NCBI GenBank assembly: GCA_913062745.1
Contig: CAJXXJ010000264.1
Location: 1-5,913 of the forward strand
DNA from: an uncultured Phaeodactylibacter sp.
Lineage (GTDB): Bacteria > Bacteroidota > Bacteroidia > Chitinophagales > Saprospiraceae
Length of the DNA: 5,913 nucleotides
Direction of reading: 5' to 3'
The position numbers and the translations under genes are program-made. Shown here piece after piece: positions 4,519 to 5,913 of this stretch (the stretch's first letter is position 1; each line of letters opens with the position of its first letter). The notes below the pieces were generated by a model that saw only the letters and a program-made list of their open reading frames with translations, was not told where the DNA came from and ran no database searches.

Positions 4519-5913
4519 TTACGGCAGGCTTACGCGGAATTCTACCGTGTAGATGCCGCGGGTGGGCGCTGCGGCGGTGAATTCGCGCAGTTCCTGGTTG
4601 AAGAGGTTGACTGCAGAGAGGTTCACCTGGTAGCGGTCGTTGAAGCGGTAGCCTACGTTCAGGTCATAGGTGACAAAGCCGCCCAGCGGGCCGTAGTTGT
4701 AGGTATCCGCGCTGCGGGCATCCTCGATGATCGGCCGGCCGCGGTACGTCAGGTCCGGGTAAGAACGGGACGCAATCTGGAAGCTGGAGAAGTAGTCAAA
4801 CTCCTGCACCCAGCGGGCGTACAGGCCGGCGCTGAATTTGGTGTCGGAGTAGTCGAGCCCCAGGCCGCCCTTGTGAGTCGGCGCGTTGACCAGTATATCC
4901 AGGAAGTTGACGGTGCCGTCGTTATTGAAGTCGTTCTCCGGGTCCTCTTCATCCACACTCCAGTCGAAGTAGGAATAATTTGCCGTAAGGCTAAACTTCG
5001 GATTGAAGAAGTAGGTGGCGGAGAAGTCTGCGCCGTAGGTATTCACCAGGCCGAAGTTGATGTAGGTCGCCACCAGGCCACCGAAGGCATCAAAGCCGTT
5101 TTGTACGTCCTCGATCGGCTGCCCGCCGCGTTCCGTAGTCACGCCCACAACTGTTACCGGGCTCAGGAAGTCCTCAGAGATATTGTAGTACGCATTTGCG
5201 TCGATGAACAGCTTGTCCTCCATCATCCGCCCACGGTAGCCGAGCTCGAAGGTTTGCAGGCGCTCCACCGTCTGCTTGGGCACGAAGGTGCCATCTGCCA
5301 GCGTAAAGCCGTCGGAGTTGCCCAGGATCAGCCCGTTGAAGAGGTTGCCAAACATATTCAGGATAGTCGGGGCAGCGATACCCTCGCCGTAGGTCAGGCG
5401 CCAGGTGCCGCGGTCGCCCACGCGCAGGAATCCGAACTTCGGCACGAAGTTGGCCTCGTACACATCATGGTAGTCGTAGCGGGCTGCAGCAATGGCCTTG
5501 TAGCCGCCGTTGAAGTTGTAGGTAAAGTGAGCATAAGCGCCGTACTGGTTCACGACGATGTTTTCGCCGTCCCAGAAATCGTTAAAGCGGTTCTCCAGCA
5601 GGTAGCTGCCATTGGAGTTGGCGCGGTCCTGCTGCCACTGCCCGCCGGCAATGATTTCCAGGTTGCCAAAAAGGTTGCTGTACTGAATCTCTGCGTTGGA
5701 GCGGCTCGAGGCATCCTCGAAGCGGGCGCCGGTCGCGTAGGAGAATTCGCCGCGGGCTTCTTCGTCGCTCAGGCCCAGCAGGTCGATACCTGTGTAGTAG
5801 CGCTTGGTACGGTCGTCGATGGAGTACGTGTCATCCGTGCTGCTGCCGGTATAGTAAAACTGCGCAAAGAAATTCTTGTAGTTCACCCGCGCCTGTGCGA
5901 AGTATACCTGCCA
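4519..5913 (-). CDS. TonB-dependent outer-membrane receptor, C-terminal beta-barrel (5' partial)
   Basis: The frame is open from the right edge (first residues WQVYFAQARVNYKN), so the true start lies outside and 464 C-terminal residues are visible. Alternating aromatic/polar strands fill it, for example YGAYAHFTYNF and YKAIAAARYDYHD. TYGEGIAAPTILNMF is the conserved 'sxgFRaPs' segment of TonB-dependent receptors, VERLQTFELGYRG is the usual 'ExxxxyElGyk' strand, and VNLSAVNLFNQE near the end is the usual final NLF strand before a short last strand (GIYTVEFRVSLP). The protein would sit in the outer membrane and take up a ligand using TonB energy. Signal peptide, TonB box and plug are not visible. 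The substrate is unknown; I see no SusD-like partner after it. A loop of about 20 residues before LVNAPTHKGG carries a calcium-loop motif (see 4897-4932). The next gene has its own promoter candidate, so the receptor is probably a separate unit. Confidence 0.93.
   Translation of the reverse strand, partial: WQVYFAQARVNYKNFFAQFYYTGSSTDDTYSIDDRTKRYYTGIDLLGLSDEEARGEFSYATGARFEDASSRSNAEIQYSNLFGNLEIIAGGQWQQDRANSNGSYLLENRFNDFWDGENIVVNQYGAYAHFTYNFNGGYKAIAAARYDYHDVYEANFVPKFGFLRVGDRGTWRLTYGEGIAAPTILNMFGNLFNGLILGNSDGFTLADGTFVPKQTVERLQTFELGYRGRMMEDKLFIDANAYYNISEDFLSPVTVVGVTTERGGQPIEDVQNGFDAFGGLVATYINFGLVNTYGADFSATYFFNPKFSLTANYSYFDWSVDEEDPENDFNNDGTVNFLDILVNAPTHKGGLGLDYSDTKFSAGLYARWVQEFDYFSSFQIASRSYPDLTYRGRPIIEDARSADTYNYGPLGGFVTYDLNVGYRFNDRYQVNLSAVNLFNQELREFTAAAPTRGIYTVEFRVSLP
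4897..4932 (-). other. EF-hand/dockerin-type calcium loop encoded in the receptor
   Basis: Twelve residues DFNNDGTVNFLD match the DxNxDGxVNxxD calcium-binding loop. Acidic or amide side chains stand at positions 1, 3, 5, 9 and 12, Gly at 6 and a hydrophobic residue at 8. The loop is preceded by acidic DEEDPEN. It lies between two predicted barrel strands (YSYFDWSV and HKGGLGLDYS), probably on the cell surface. Confidence 0.6.

Noticed and set aside
4519..5886. Receptor gene starting at the GTG at 5886
   Set aside because: The frame continues upstream to the window edge with barrel-like sequence, and no signal peptide or plug follows the GTG; the gene is simply cut by the window.

Overview
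The window is GC-rich and gene-dense on the minus strand. It most likely comes from a GC-rich member of the Bacteroidota, perhaps a Saprospiria/Lewinella-like marine lineage. This is inferred from a TonB-dependent outer-membrane receptor, start codons preceded by A/T-rich leaders rather than clear Shine-Dalgarno sites, and a good match to the Bacteroidota promoter type (TAnnTTTG at about -7) before one gene. The species cannot be fixed from this sequence alone.

Layout, in minus-strand transcription order (right to left). (1) 5913-4519 is the C-terminal beta-barrel half of a TonB-dependent receptor; its 5' end lies outside the window. One surface loop carries a textbook EF-hand/dockerin-type calcium loop. 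(2) 4518-4397 is a spacer with a promoter candidate and an 11-bp GC-rich hairpin. (3) 4396-3389 is a FabH-like ketoacyl-ACP synthase III that keeps the nucleophilic Cys, but Thr and Tyr stand where the catalytic His and Asn of FabH belong. (4) A 51-bp gap holds a second GC-rich hairpin. (5) 3337-1832 is a complete acyl-CoA synthetase (AMP-forming). (6) 1831-1428 is a non-coding block: purine-rich, then a run of hairpins, then pyrimidine-rich, with imperfect inverted-repeat arms. (7) 1427-309 is a BioD-like P-loop ATPase joined to a DRTGG-like domain, the regulatory N-terminal part of some phosphotransacetylases without the catalytic part. (8) 308-1 is non-coding or only marginally coding. It has two copies of an exact 24-bp repeat in the same reading frame, several hairpins, and a plus-strand terminator candidate, which suggests a plus-strand gene ending at the left edge.

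How the genes may work together: the KAS III-like protein and the acyl-CoA synthetase are close, co-directional and probably co-transcribed, so they may form a two-step acyl activation and acyl transfer or condensation module. The receptor and the BioD/DRTGG protein have no evident functional tie to it. The best leads for something undescribed are the altered KAS III active site, the hairpin-rich intergenic block at 1547-1783, the in-frame Cys-containing repeat at 1-96, and the calcium loop in the receptor. I see no CRISPR array, tRNA, rRNA, transposase or recognised defence system.
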